64,000 nucleotides of DNA. Origin: Dechloromonas sp. ZY10. Its GTDB lineage: Bacteria; Pseudomonadota; Gammaproteobacteria; Burkholderiales; Rhodocyclaceae. The DNA is taken from the NCBI RefSeq assembly GCF_041378895.1, contig NZ_CP144212.1, positions 2,341,501-2,405,500 on the forward strand. Direction: 5' to 3'. Under the pieces are notes generated by a model, which was not told where the DNA came from, searched no databases, and was given only the letters and a program-made list of their open reading frames with translations. Position 1 is the first letter of the stretch; every line of letters begins with the position of its first letter. The translations under genes were made by a program, and so were the position numbers. Below are positions 15,566 through 23,124 of this stretch, piece by piece.

Positions 15566-17770
15566 ATGAAAACCCTGGTCAATCGGCTGCAACATACGGG
15601 AGACCTGTGGGGAGGCATCGCCGCGATGCTGGTTGCCCTGCCGGCGGCCATCGCCTTTGGCGTCACCATCTACGCCGCCATCGGCCCCGAATTCGCGGCG
15701 CTCGGTGCCCTCGCCGGGATCATCGGCGCCACCCTGATCGGCCTGATCGCCTCAACCCTGGGCGGCACCGACCGCCTGATCAGCGCCCCCTGCGCTCCGG
15801 CCGCCGCCGTCCTCTCCGCCTTTGCCATCGAAATGGCGCAGCAAGGCAGCGACCCGACCCGGATCGTGCTCAGCCTGCTGCTGCTCGGCATCCTCGCCGG
15901 CGTGTTCCAGACGCTATTCGGCTTTGTCGGCATCGGCCGGGTGATCAAGTACATTCCGTACCCGGTGGTCAGCGGCTATTTGTCGGGCGTCGGCTTGATC
16001 ATTGTCGGCAGCCAGCTACCCAAATTTGTCGGCGCCGGTGGCGGCCACTGGTGGGAAATTGCCAGTTCCCCCTGGCTGTGGGACTGGCGGGCACTGACCA
16101 TCGGCCTGGCCACGGTGGCCGGAATGCTGCTCGGCCCGCGCCTGATCCAGCGCATTCCCGGCACTCTGCTCGGCATCGCCGCCGGAGTCGGCTGCTATTT
16201 TCTGCTCGCGCTGCAGGATGCCAGCCTCTACCAGCTAAACGACAACCGGCTGATCATCGGGCCGCTCGGCGCCCGTGGCGAAGGCTTTCTCAGCGCCATC
16301 CACGAACGCTGGACCGAGGTCGGTGAATTACGCCTCAACCAGGTCGGGGCGCTGTTCGGCAGCGCGCTGACGCTGGCCGCGCTGCTGTCGATCGACACGT
16401 TGAAAACCTGTGTCGTGCTCGACCAGATGACGCGCAGTCGCCACGACCCGAACCGCGAACTGGTCGCCCAGGGCATTGCCAACATCAGTTCCTGCGCCGT
16501 CGGCGGACTGCCCGGCGCAGGCACCATGGGGGCGACCCTGGTCAATCTCGGCAGCGGTGCCAACACGCGGGCTTCAGGTTTGATCGAAGGCGTTTCGGCG
16601 CTGATCGCCGCCCTGATCCTGGGCAGCTTCATCGCCTGGATTCCGGTGGCGACACTGGCCGCGATCCTGATCGTGGTCGGCCTGCGGATGCTCGACAAGG
16701 AACCGCTGCGCTTTGTCGAATCGCGTGCCACCGCACTCGACTTCGGCGTCGTCGTTGCGGTCATCGTCGTCGCCCTCAGTATCGGACTGATCGCCGCCTC
16801 GGCGGTCGGCGTGGTGCTCTCGATCATCCTTTTCCTGCGCGAGCAGATCGGCGGCACGGTGGTGCGGCACAAGTTCTACGCCAACCAGATGTCCTCGACC
16901 TGGCACCGGCCGGAAAACGAGATGCACATCCTCGAACAGAAAGGCGACCAGGCAGTGATCTTCGAACTGCAAGGCAGCCTTTTTTTCGGCACCACCCACC
17001 AACTCTACGGTCAACTCGAAGCCGAGTTGAAAACCCGGCAGTACGTCATTCTCGATTTCAAGCGCGTGCAATCGCTCGACGTCACCGCCACCCATCTGCT
17101 GCTGCAGGTGCGCGACAGCCTGCGCGAGCGCGGCGCCCTGCTGCTGCTCGCCAATGTCCGCGAAAACCTGCCCAACGGCCGCGACCTGCGCGAATTCCTC
17201 GAACAGACCGGGGTCACCGAGGACAGCGAGGTGGTACGCCTGTTCCCGGAACTCGACAGTGCCATCGAGTGGGTCGAAGACCGCATTCTCGGTGAGCGTG
17301 AAGATGCGCCGCCGCAGCAGGAAACACCGATTCAGCTGGCCGAGATGGAGTTGTTCAGGCAGCGCAAGGACGAAACCCTGGCCGATCTGGAGTCGCGGAT
17401 GATCACCCGGGTCTTCGCCGCCGGCGAAACCATCTACTCGCGCGGCGAACCCGGCGATGCGCTGTACCTGATCCGGCGCGGCGCGGTACGCATCTTCATG
17501 CCGCTCGGCGCCGGCCGCAGCCGCCACATCGCGACCTTTGGCCGGGGTGACTTTTTTGGCGGCCTGGCCTTCCTTGACGGCCGGCCACGCAGCAACGACG
17601 CGGTCGCCTTCGGCGAAACCGAGGTCTTCATCCTGACCCTGGAACAGTTCAACAAACTGGCCGAAGACCACAAAAAAGTCGCCTTCCTGCTCGTCACCGC
17701 CATTGCCCGCGCCCTCGCCGTCCGCCTACGCCACGCCGACAGCGAAATGGCGATGCTGCAGGAGTATTGA
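15566..17770 (+). CDS. SulP-family anion permease with STAS and cyclic-nucleotide-binding domains
   Basis: A 734-residue inner-membrane protein. Residues ~10-430 form the SulP transporter core (LPAAIAFGVTIYAAIGPEFAALGALAGIIGA, LISAPCAPAAAVLSAF, IKYIPYPVVSGYLSGVG). A STAS domain follows (~460-580, IFELQGSLFFGTTHQLYGQLE, YVILDFKRVQSLDVTATHLL). A C-terminal cNMP-binding domain is at ~600-720 (VFAAGETIYSRGEPGDALYLIRRGAVRIF, GDFFGGLAFLDGRPRSNDAVAF). The GAGGGGAAAG ribosome site fixes the start. SulP proteins move sulfate, bicarbonate or other anions. Lying directly before cysDN, sulfate is plausible but not shown. The fused cNMP domain suggests direct control by cAMP or c-di-GMP-like ligands. A terminator follows. 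Confidence 0.88.
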   Translation: MKTLVNRLQHTGDLWGGIAAMLVALPAAIAFGVTIYAAIGPEFAALGALAGIIGATLIGLIASTLGGTDRLISAPCAPAAAVLSAFAIEMAQQGSDPTRIVLSLLLLGILAGVFQTLFGFVGIGRVIKYIPYPVVSGYLSGVGLIIVGSQLPKFVGAGGGHWWEIASSPWLWDWRALTIGLATVAGMLLGPRLIQRIPGTLLGIAAGVGCYFLLALQDASLYQLNDNRLIIGPLGARGEGFLSAIHERWTEVGELRLNQVGALFGSALTLAALLSIDTLKTCVVLDQMTRSRHDPNRELVAQGIANISSCAVGGLPGAGTMGATLVNLGSGANTRASGLIEGVSALIAALILGSFIAWIPVATLAAILIVVGLRMLDKEPLRFVESRATALDFGVVVAVIVVALSIGLIAASAVGVVLSIILFLREQIGGTVVRHKFYANQMSSTWHRPENEMHILEQKGDQAVIFELQGSLFFGTTHQLYGQLEAELKTRQYVILDFKRVQSLDVTATHLLLQVRDSLRERGALLLLANVRENLPNGRDLREFLEQTGVTEDSEVVRLFPELDSAIEWVEDRILGEREDAPPQQETPIQLAEMELFRQRKDETLADLESRMITRVFAAGETIYSRGEPGDALYLIRRGAVRIFMPLGAGRSRHIATFGRGDFFGGLAFLDGRPRSNDAVAFGETEVFILTLEQFNKLAEDHKKVAFLLVTAIARALAVRLRHADSEMAMLQEY

Positions 17771-17795
17771 TCGCCGCTGGCGGCACACGGTCGAC

Positions 17796-17815
17796 CGGGG
17801 AAAACCCCGTTTTTT
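17796..17815 (+). terminator. Rho-independent terminator after the SulP gene
   Basis: CGGGG-AAAA-CCCCG is followed by six T. It is flanked by two CGGTCGACCG decamers (17788-17797 and 17817-17826), the same core as the palindromes found elsewhere in the window. Confidence 0.75.
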
Positions 17816-17851
17816 GCGGTCGACCGTGAAAACCCGGTGTTACCACCGAGC

Positions 17852-17870
17852 TTATTCAAAAATCGAATAA
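17852..17870. promoter_or_regulatory. Short inverted repeat in the cysD promoter region
   Basis: TTATTC and GAATAA form an inverted repeat with a 7-bp spacer, about 80 bp before cysD in an AT-rich promoter-like stretch. It could be an operator for a LysR-type sulfur regulator (CysB), but I have no direct evidence. Confidence 0.25.
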
Positions 17871-17951
17871 CAAGATGAAAACAGGTTCTTAAATGAATAT
17901 TAAGGACGCGCTACAATTCGCGCCATTCGACAATCCCTGCGGACACCTCAG

Positions 17952-18893
17952 ATGACTCAACGCAATCCGTCCAGCGCCACGCTGTCCCATCTCGACTGGC
18001 TCGAAGCCGAGGCCATCCACATCATGCGCGAAGTGGCCGGCCAGTGCGCCAACCCGGTACTGCTCTTCTCCGGCGGCAAGGACTCGATCTGCATGTTGCG
18101 CATCGCCGAGAAGGCTTTCCGCCCTGGCAAATTCCCCTTCCCGCTGATGCACATCGACACCGGCCACAACTACCAGGAAGTGGTTGCCTTCCGCGACAAG
18201 CGCGCTGCCGAACTGGGCGAGCGTCTGATCGTCCGTTCGGTGGAGGATTCGATGAAGCGCGGCACGGTTGTCTTGAAGCACGAAGGCGAATCGCGCAACA
18301 AGCACCAATCGGTGACCCTGCTTGAAGCGATTGAAGAATTCGGCTTTGACTGCTGCATCGGCGGCGCCCGCCGCGATGAAGAAAAGGCCCGCGCCAAGGA
18401 ACGCATCATGAGCTTCCGCGACGAATTCGGCCAATGGGACCCGAAGAACCAGCGCCCGGAACTGTGGAACCTGTATAACGCCCGCAGCCATAAAGGCGAG
18501 AACATCCGCGCCTTCCCGATCTCGAACTGGACGGAAATGGACGTCTGGCAATACATCGAGCGCGAAGGCCTGGAACTGCCGAGCATTTATTTCGCCCACA
18601 CCCGCCCGGTGGTGATCCGCCAGGGCGCCATCGTGCCGGTCAATGTGCCACTGGTCTCCGGCGAGCTGACCAACCTGCCCAAGGCCGGCGAGGAAATCGT
18701 TGAGAAACTGGTGCGCTTCCGCACCGTCGGCGACATTTCCTGCACGGCGCCGGTCGAATCGGATGCCGACACGGTCGAGAAGATCGTCGTCGAAACCGCG
18801 ACCACCACGATTACCGAGCGCGGCGCCACCCGTCTGGACGACCAGACCAGCGAAGCCTCGATGGAACAACGCAAGAAGGAAGGCTACTTCTAG
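17952..18893 (+). CDS. cysD: Sulfate adenylyltransferase subunit 2 CysD
   Basis: 313 residues, a normal length. CysD is the catalytic ATP-sulfurylase subunit, making adenosine 5'-phosphosulfate from sulfate and ATP with GTP hydrolysis by CysN. The PP-loop motif LLFSGGKDSICML is intact, followed by FPLMHIDTGHNYQEVVAFRD, CCIGGARRDEEKARAKERI and the conserved end EQRKKEGYF. It works with CysN, 91 bp downstream. No cysH, cysI or cysC is present in the window, so the rest of the assimilation (or a reverse, sulfur-oxidising use) lies elsewhere. Confidence 0.96.
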   Translation: MTQRNPSSATLSHLDWLEAEAIHIMREVAGQCANPVLLFSGGKDSICMLRIAEKAFRPGKFPFPLMHIDTGHNYQEVVAFRDKRAAELGERLIVRSVEDSMKRGTVVLKHEGESRNKHQSVTLLEAIEEFGFDCCIGGARRDEEKARAKERIMSFRDEFGQWDPKNQRPELWNLYNARSHKGENIRAFPISNWTEMDVWQYIEREGLELPSIYFAHTRPVVIRQGAIVPVNVPLVSGELTNLPKAGEEIVEKLVRFRTVGDISCTAPVESDADTVEKIVVETATTTITERGATRLDDQTSEASMEQRKKEGYF

Positions 18894-18966
18894 GATCGAG
18901 TTATTCGGAGCGAGCTGCCAGCAAAAACCGCGCACTCGATCCTCGATCCTGAATCCTTGATCCTCG
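18892..18966 (+). repeat. cysD-cysN spacer with inverted repeat and GATCCT iterations
   Basis: A perfect 10-bp inverted repeat (18892-18901 and 18934-18943) overlaps the cysD stop. The right arm opens a run of four near-copies of the octamer CGATCCTC/TGATCCTC at 18936-18966. The spacer is otherwise featureless and could form a processing or attenuating hairpin between the two subunit genes. Confidence 0.5.
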
Positions 18967-18984
18967 CCCCCACGGAAAACAGAA

Positions 18985-20259
18985 ATGTCCACACAAGACC
19001 ACATTGAAGACCACGGCCTGCTGCGCTTTCTCACCTGCGGCAGCGTCGATGATGGCAAGAGCACGCTGATCGGCCGCCTGCTGTTCGACACCAAGACCAT
19101 CCTCGCCGACACCCTGAACGCCATCGAAAAAACCTCGCAGAAGCGTGGCATGAGCGCGGTTGATCTGTCGCTCTTGACCGACGGCCTGCAAGCCGAGCGC
19201 GAGCAAGGCATCACCATCGACGTCGCCTACCGCTACTTCTCCACCGGCACCCGCAAGTACATCATCGCCGACGCGCCGGGCCATGAGCAGTACACCCGCA
19301 ACATGGTCACCGCCGCCTCGACCGCCAATCTGGCGATCATCCTGATCGACGCACGCAAAGGCGTGCTGACCCAGACCCGGCGTCACTCGAAACTCGCTGC
19401 GCTGGTCGGCATCCCGCACCTGGTCGTCGCGATCAACAAGATGGACCTCGTCGATTACTCGCAGGAAACCTACGAGAAGATCAAGGCCGAGTACCTCGAA
19501 TTCGCCAAGAAGGTCGGCATCGAAGACATCCGCTTCCTGCCGTTGTCGGCGCTCAACGGCGACATGATCGTCGACCGTGGCGACAGCCTGAACTGGTACG
19601 ACGGCCCGACCCTGCTCGAAATCCTCGAAGCCGCACCGGCTGCCCATACCGAGCACACCGAGAAGTTCCGCTTCCCGGTTCAGTTCGTCTGCCGCCCGCA
19701 GGATTCGGCCAACCCCGATCTGCACGACTATCGCGGCTTCATGGGCCGCGTCGAGTCCGGTTCGATCCAGGTTGGCGACGCGGTCACGGTTTTGCCCAAC
19801 GGTTTCACGTCGACCGTGAAAGCGGTGCAACTCGGCGGTGTCGACATCCACCAAGGCGTCACCGAACAATCGGTCACCCTGCTGCTGGCTGACGAAATCG
19901 ACTGCTCGCGCGGTGACATGATCGTCAAGAGCGCAGAAGCCCCGGCGGCGGTCAAGGAAATCCGCGCCACCGTCTGCTGGCTCTCGGAGACCCCGCTCGA
20001 CCGCGCCCGCACCTACCTGATCCGCCACACCACGCGCGACAGCAAGGCCAAGCTGACCGGCATCAACCACCGCCTCGACGTCAATACGCTGGAAAAGGTT
20101 GCCGCCGACAAATTGGCGATGAACGACATCGCCGAAGTCAGCTTCAAGCTGGCCCAACCGCTGTTCGTCGACGCCTACGCCGACAACCGTGCCACCGGCG
20201 CCTTCATCGTCATCGATGAGAGCAACAACAACACCGTCGGCGCCGGGATGATCCTGTAA
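18985..20259 (+). CDS. cysN: Sulfate adenylyltransferase subunit 1 CysN (GTPase)
   Basis: A 424-residue elongation-factor-like GTPase that drives ATP sulfurylase. The G motifs are intact: GSVDDGKSTLIGRL (G1), GITIDVAYR (G2), DAPGHEQYTRNM (G3) and NKMDLV (G4). EF-Tu-like beta domains follow. The length shows that no APS-kinase (CysC) domain is fused to it, unlike many NodQ/CysNC proteins. A palindrome and a classical terminator follow. Confidence 0.96.
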   Translation: MSTQDHIEDHGLLRFLTCGSVDDGKSTLIGRLLFDTKTILADTLNAIEKTSQKRGMSAVDLSLLTDGLQAEREQGITIDVAYRYFSTGTRKYIIADAPGHEQYTRNMVTAASTANLAIILIDARKGVLTQTRRHSKLAALVGIPHLVVAINKMDLVDYSQETYEKIKAEYLEFAKKVGIEDIRFLPLSALNGDMIVDRGDSLNWYDGPTLLEILEAAPAAHTEHTEKFRFPVQFVCRPQDSANPDLHDYRGFMGRVESGSIQVGDAVTVLPNGFTSTVKAVQLGGVDIHQGVTEQSVTLLLADEIDCSRGDMIVKSAEAPAAVKEIRATVCWLSETPLDRARTYLIRHTTRDSKAKLTGINHRLDVNTLEKVAADKLAMNDIAEVSFKLAQPLFVDAYADNRATGAFIVIDESNNNTVGAGMIL

Positions 20260-20285
20260 GCGGCCCCGCCGGCAAATCCGGCTTC

Positions 20286-20305
20286 TGCCACGGTCGACCG
20301 TGGCA
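20286..20305. repeat. 20-bp perfect palindrome with ACGGTCGACCGT core
   Basis: The sequence is fully self-complementary around GGTCGACC with outer arms TGCC/GGCA, 26 bp after the cysN stop. It is one of a set of such elements described in the findings. Confidence 0.8.
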
Positions 20306-20313
20306 AAACGTAA

Positions 20314-20347
20314 AAAACGCCTCGCCAACCTGCGAGGCGTTTTGTTT
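20314..20347 (+). terminator. Rho-independent terminator after cysN
   Basis: A 12-bp stem AAAACGCCTCGC/GCGAGGCGTTTT with a 6-nt loop runs into TTTTGTTTTT. Confidence 0.85.
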
Positions 20348-20531
20348 TTCGGCGGAGTTGTCCGGTGCCTATCGGCAGCGACGGCCAGGCCGGATCGCAA
20401 CCAGCCACGCCCCCGGTACTCGCTGAACACCTGAGCCAGCTCACCCGTCGCGGCTGCGGCAAACGCCTTGGCGCGGCCGCGTGACGAAAGCATGCAATAC
20501 TTGCATTTTTCGCCACTGCAGGAGATTTCCG

Positions 20532-21500
20532 ATGCCTATCCCCCTGAAGCGATTGCTCACTGGTGCGCTGTTTGCCGCGCTGCTCGGCGGTGCCGCCCCC
20601 TTGTGGGCCGAGGCGCCGCAGCAGAAGACCCAGGTCCCCGGCTACTACCGGCTCAACCTCGGCCAGTTCGAAGTCACCGCGCTCTACGACGGCGCCATCG
20701 AACTCGACAGCAAGCTGCTGAAGAACGCCAGCGAGCGCGAGAAGCAGCAGTTGCTGGCCCGCCAGTTCGTCAAGGGCCCCAAAGTGCAGACTGCGGTCAA
20801 TGCCTATCTGGTCAATACCGGGAGCAAGCTGATCCTGGTCGATGCCGGCGCCGCCAAGCTGTTCGGGCCGTCGCTGGGCCATATCGGCGACAACCTGAAG
20901 GCCGCCGGCTACAGCCCGGAGCAGGTCGACGTGGTACTGCTGACGCATCTGCACGGCGACCATGTGAATGGTCTGGTCACGCCCGATGGGCAGATGGCCT
21001 TCCCGAACGCCGAAATCTGGTCGAGCAAGGCCGACAGCGATTTCTGGCTGAGCGAGGAAACCGCCGCCCAGGCGCCGGCCGACTTCCAGGCCTTCTTCAA
21101 AATGTCGCGCGATGCCGCCGCCCCCTACCGCGCCGCCGACAAATGGCACACCTACATCAACGAGCGCGAACTGCTGCCCGGCGTGTTCAGTGTCGATACC
21201 CGTGGCCATACCCCCGGCCACGCCAGCTATCGCTTCGTCAGCGGCGGCCAGCGGCTGCTGGTCTTGGGCGACCTGGTGCATAACCATGCGGTGCAGTTCC
21301 CACGCCCGGAGGTTGCGATCGAGTTCGATACCGACCCGCAGCAGGCGGTCGCCGCGCGCAAGCGCATCTTCGACCTGGCGGCGCGGCAGAAGCTGATGGT
21401 CGCCGGCATGCACCTGCCCTTCCCCGGGATCGGCCATGTTCGCCGCGAAGGCAGCGGCTACGCCTGGGTTCCGGCCGAGTTCGCACCGCTCGGCAAGTAA
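20532..21500 (+). CDS. Exported metallo-beta-lactamase-fold hydrolase
   Basis: A 322-residue protein with a signal peptide (MPIPLKRLLTGALFAALLGGAAPLWAEA), so periplasmic. The zinc-binding motif LTHLHGDHVNGL (H-x-H-x-D-H) is complete, followed by TRGHTPGHASY, LGDLVHNH and GMHLPFPGIGHV. It resembles the quorum-quenching lactonase/hydrolase group of the MBL superfamily rather than true beta-lactamases. The substrate is not predictable. ATG 20532 has an AGGAGATTT ribosome site and starts the signal peptide. It appears monocistronic after the cysN terminator. Confidence 0.88.
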   Translation: MPIPLKRLLTGALFAALLGGAAPLWAEAPQQKTQVPGYYRLNLGQFEVTALYDGAIELDSKLLKNASEREKQQLLARQFVKGPKVQTAVNAYLVNTGSKLILVDAGAAKLFGPSLGHIGDNLKAAGYSPEQVDVVLLTHLHGDHVNGLVTPDGQMAFPNAEIWSSKADSDFWLSEETAAQAPADFQAFFKMSRDAAAPYRAADKWHTYINERELLPGVFSVDTRGHTPGHASYRFVSGGQRLLVLGDLVHNHAVQFPRPEVAIEFDTDPQQAVAARKRIFDLAARQKLMVAGMHLPFPGIGHVRREGSGYAWVPAEFAPLGK

Positions 21501-21599
21501 GCCCGGCAGCCACGAATGGGCAAATATCGGCCAACTGCCCGGTATTTGCCCATTTTCACGGTCAACGACCGCCTTGAGCCAAAATTCCAGAGTTCCTTG

Positions 21600-22139
21600 A
21601 TGCTGCTGCTGCGCTATCCGCTCTACTTCTGTGCCCTGCTGATCATGACCGTGATCGCGATGATCATCACCCCGCTGCTGCCGGCCTTTGCCCGCCCCCG
21701 GCTGGGACCGATCAACAATAACAACGGCAGCGGCGTCGAACCGCGCCTGCCGCACTGGCTGGCCTGGTTCGACACCCCGGACAACAGCCTGCTCGGTGAC
21801 CTCGCCTGGAAGGCGACGCACAACGGCGGCTACGGGTCGCAAGTGCAGTGGCTCTACCGCAACCAACTCTATGGCTTCAAATAGGGGCCGCTGGCGGCGC
21901 CGATGCACGCCGCCGAGCGGATCATCCACGGCGACCCGACGATCAACCGCAACAACGGCCGCTTCGGCACGATGAGCATCCGCATGCGCAGCTACTGGCA
22001 ATGGAAATGCGTCAAGCCGATCGGCCGCAGCGGCTACTGCGTGATGCTCAATTTCGGCTGGCTGCTCGACAACCCGCAGCCGCCGCGCGCGCTGTACATG
22101 CTCTCGCCGCGCCTGGCCCGGATCAAAACCCCGGATTGA
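21600..22139 (+). pseudogene. Small membrane protein (DUF7338-like) interrupted by an in-frame amber codon
   Basis: ATG 21600 opens a frame with an N-terminal membrane segment (LLLRYPLYFCALLIMTVIAMIITPLLPAF), LPHWLAWFDTPDNSLLGDLAW and VQWLYRNQLYGFK. It then meets a TAG at 21882-21884. The same frame continues for 84 more sense codons (QWKCVKPIGRSGYCVMLNFGWLL) to a natural stop. Both halves together resemble a small family I recall from Burkholderiales phages and prophages (DUF7338), in which the DTPDNSLDGD and YW-x-R-P-G parts belong to one protein. It is therefore either a nonsense pseudogene or an amber-readthrough gene. No phage neighbours are present. Confidence 0.6.
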
Positions 22140-22152
22140 CAGCAGGATCGAC

Positions 22153-22171
22153 AAAAATGATAATAATTCTC
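22153..22171 (+). promoter_or_regulatory. Strong Fur-box-like site upstream of the EAL gene
   Basis: 15 of 19 positions match the Fur consensus, the best in the window (GATAATAATT core). AGCCAGCCAGC at 22180-22190 and AGCCAGCC at 22202-22209 follow, the same order seen at the receptor promoters. The ATG of the EAL gene is 60 bp further on. Confidence 0.6.
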
Positions 22172-22231
22172 AAATAACCAGCCAGCCAGCGCCCGCGCAT
22201 CAGCCAGCCACTTCACCCGAGATGACGCCCG

Positions 22232-23020
22232 ATGCCGCCGCTTGCCACCCGCCCGCAACTCCACCCCCATACCATCCTCGAATGCCTGACGGCCAGCCGT
22301 TTCGGCGTCGAATACCAGCCGCTGGTCTGTACCGGCAGCGGCGACATCCTGTGCTATGAGGCGCTGGCCCGTTTTATCACCGCCGACGGCAGGGCCATGC
22401 CACCGGACCTGGTTTTCGAAGCCCTGCACGACAACCCGCTGCTGCTGTTGCACGCCGAACTCGAAACCAAGCGCCTGCAACTCGCCGAAGCGCCGCAACA
22501 CGGGCAACTCTTCGTCAACCTCGATCCGGACAGCTACGCCCAGGGCGAGGACGAGCACGGCGGCAACCTGTTCCTGCCGATTCTCACAGCGCAACGCAGC
22601 CGGTTGGTAGTCGAAGTGATCGAAAACCTGCATCTGCAAGATGTGGCGCTGACCCACCGGATGATGGAAGAACTCGAACGGGAAAAAATTCGCATGGCGA
22701 TCGACGACCTGTCGTCGTCGCGCGGTCTGGTCTCGTACGCTTCGCTGCTCAACGCTGCCTATCTCAAATTCGACCGCAGCTGGCTGGCTGGCGAACTGAG
22801 CGGCAGGCAGCGGACAATCCTGACCTGGGCGCTGGCACAGGCGCGCGACCTCGAACTGAAAACCGTGCTGGAAGGGATCGAAACCCCCGAACATCTGGCG
22901 ATGGCACGGCAGATGGGCTTCGATCTGGTCCAGGGCTTCATCTTCCGTGATCGTTTCGTCCGCCGCGGCTGCCAGCCGAACCAGGGAATCCCCGCCAAAC
23001 CGCTGGCAGTAGCCGCCTGA
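22232..23020 (+). CDS. EAL-domain c-di-GMP phosphodiesterase
   Basis: A 262-residue stand-alone EAL protein with no signal, membrane or GGDEF part, so cytosolic. EAL hydrolyses c-di-GMP to pGpG. The catalytic set looks complete: the EAL signature in YEALARF, Asn in FVNLD, Glu in LVVEVIEN, the DD of AIDDLSS, Lys in YLKFDRSW, Glu in VLEGIET and the QGFIF end. An active enzyme is therefore likely. It lies behind the Fur-box-like site, which would tie c-di-GMP breakdown to iron status. Its closest downstream neighbour is a large CBS/PAS sensor on the same strand, 104 bp away. Confidence 0.9.
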   Translation: MPPLATRPQLHPHTILECLTASRFGVEYQPLVCTGSGDILCYEALARFITADGRAMPPDLVFEALHDNPLLLLHAELETKRLQLAEAPQHGQLFVNLDPDSYAQGEDEHGGNLFLPILTAQRSRLVVEVIENLHLQDVALTHRMMEELEREKIRMAIDDLSSSRGLVSYASLLNAAYLKFDRSWLAGELSGRQRTILTWALAQARDLELKTVLEGIETPEHLAMARQMGFDLVQGFIFRDRFVRRGCQPNQGIPAKPLAVAA

Positions 23021-23124
23021 AGCAGGGAGAACAGTAAAATTCCCCCTCCCTCATCCCGGTTATTGCGGGTTGAGGCTAGAATGGACGAGTCGCGCCCATA
23101 CTGTCACGGCGCCTTTTGTCCGCC

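Noticed and set aside
18936-18966. GATCCT iterations considered as a CRISPR or tandem-repeat array
   Set aside because: Units are about 8 bp with no spacers and only four imperfect copies; not CRISPR-like.
21903-22139. Second half of the broken gene treated as an independent ORF
   Set aside because: It has no ribosome site, is in the same frame as the upstream half, and completes its conserved region.
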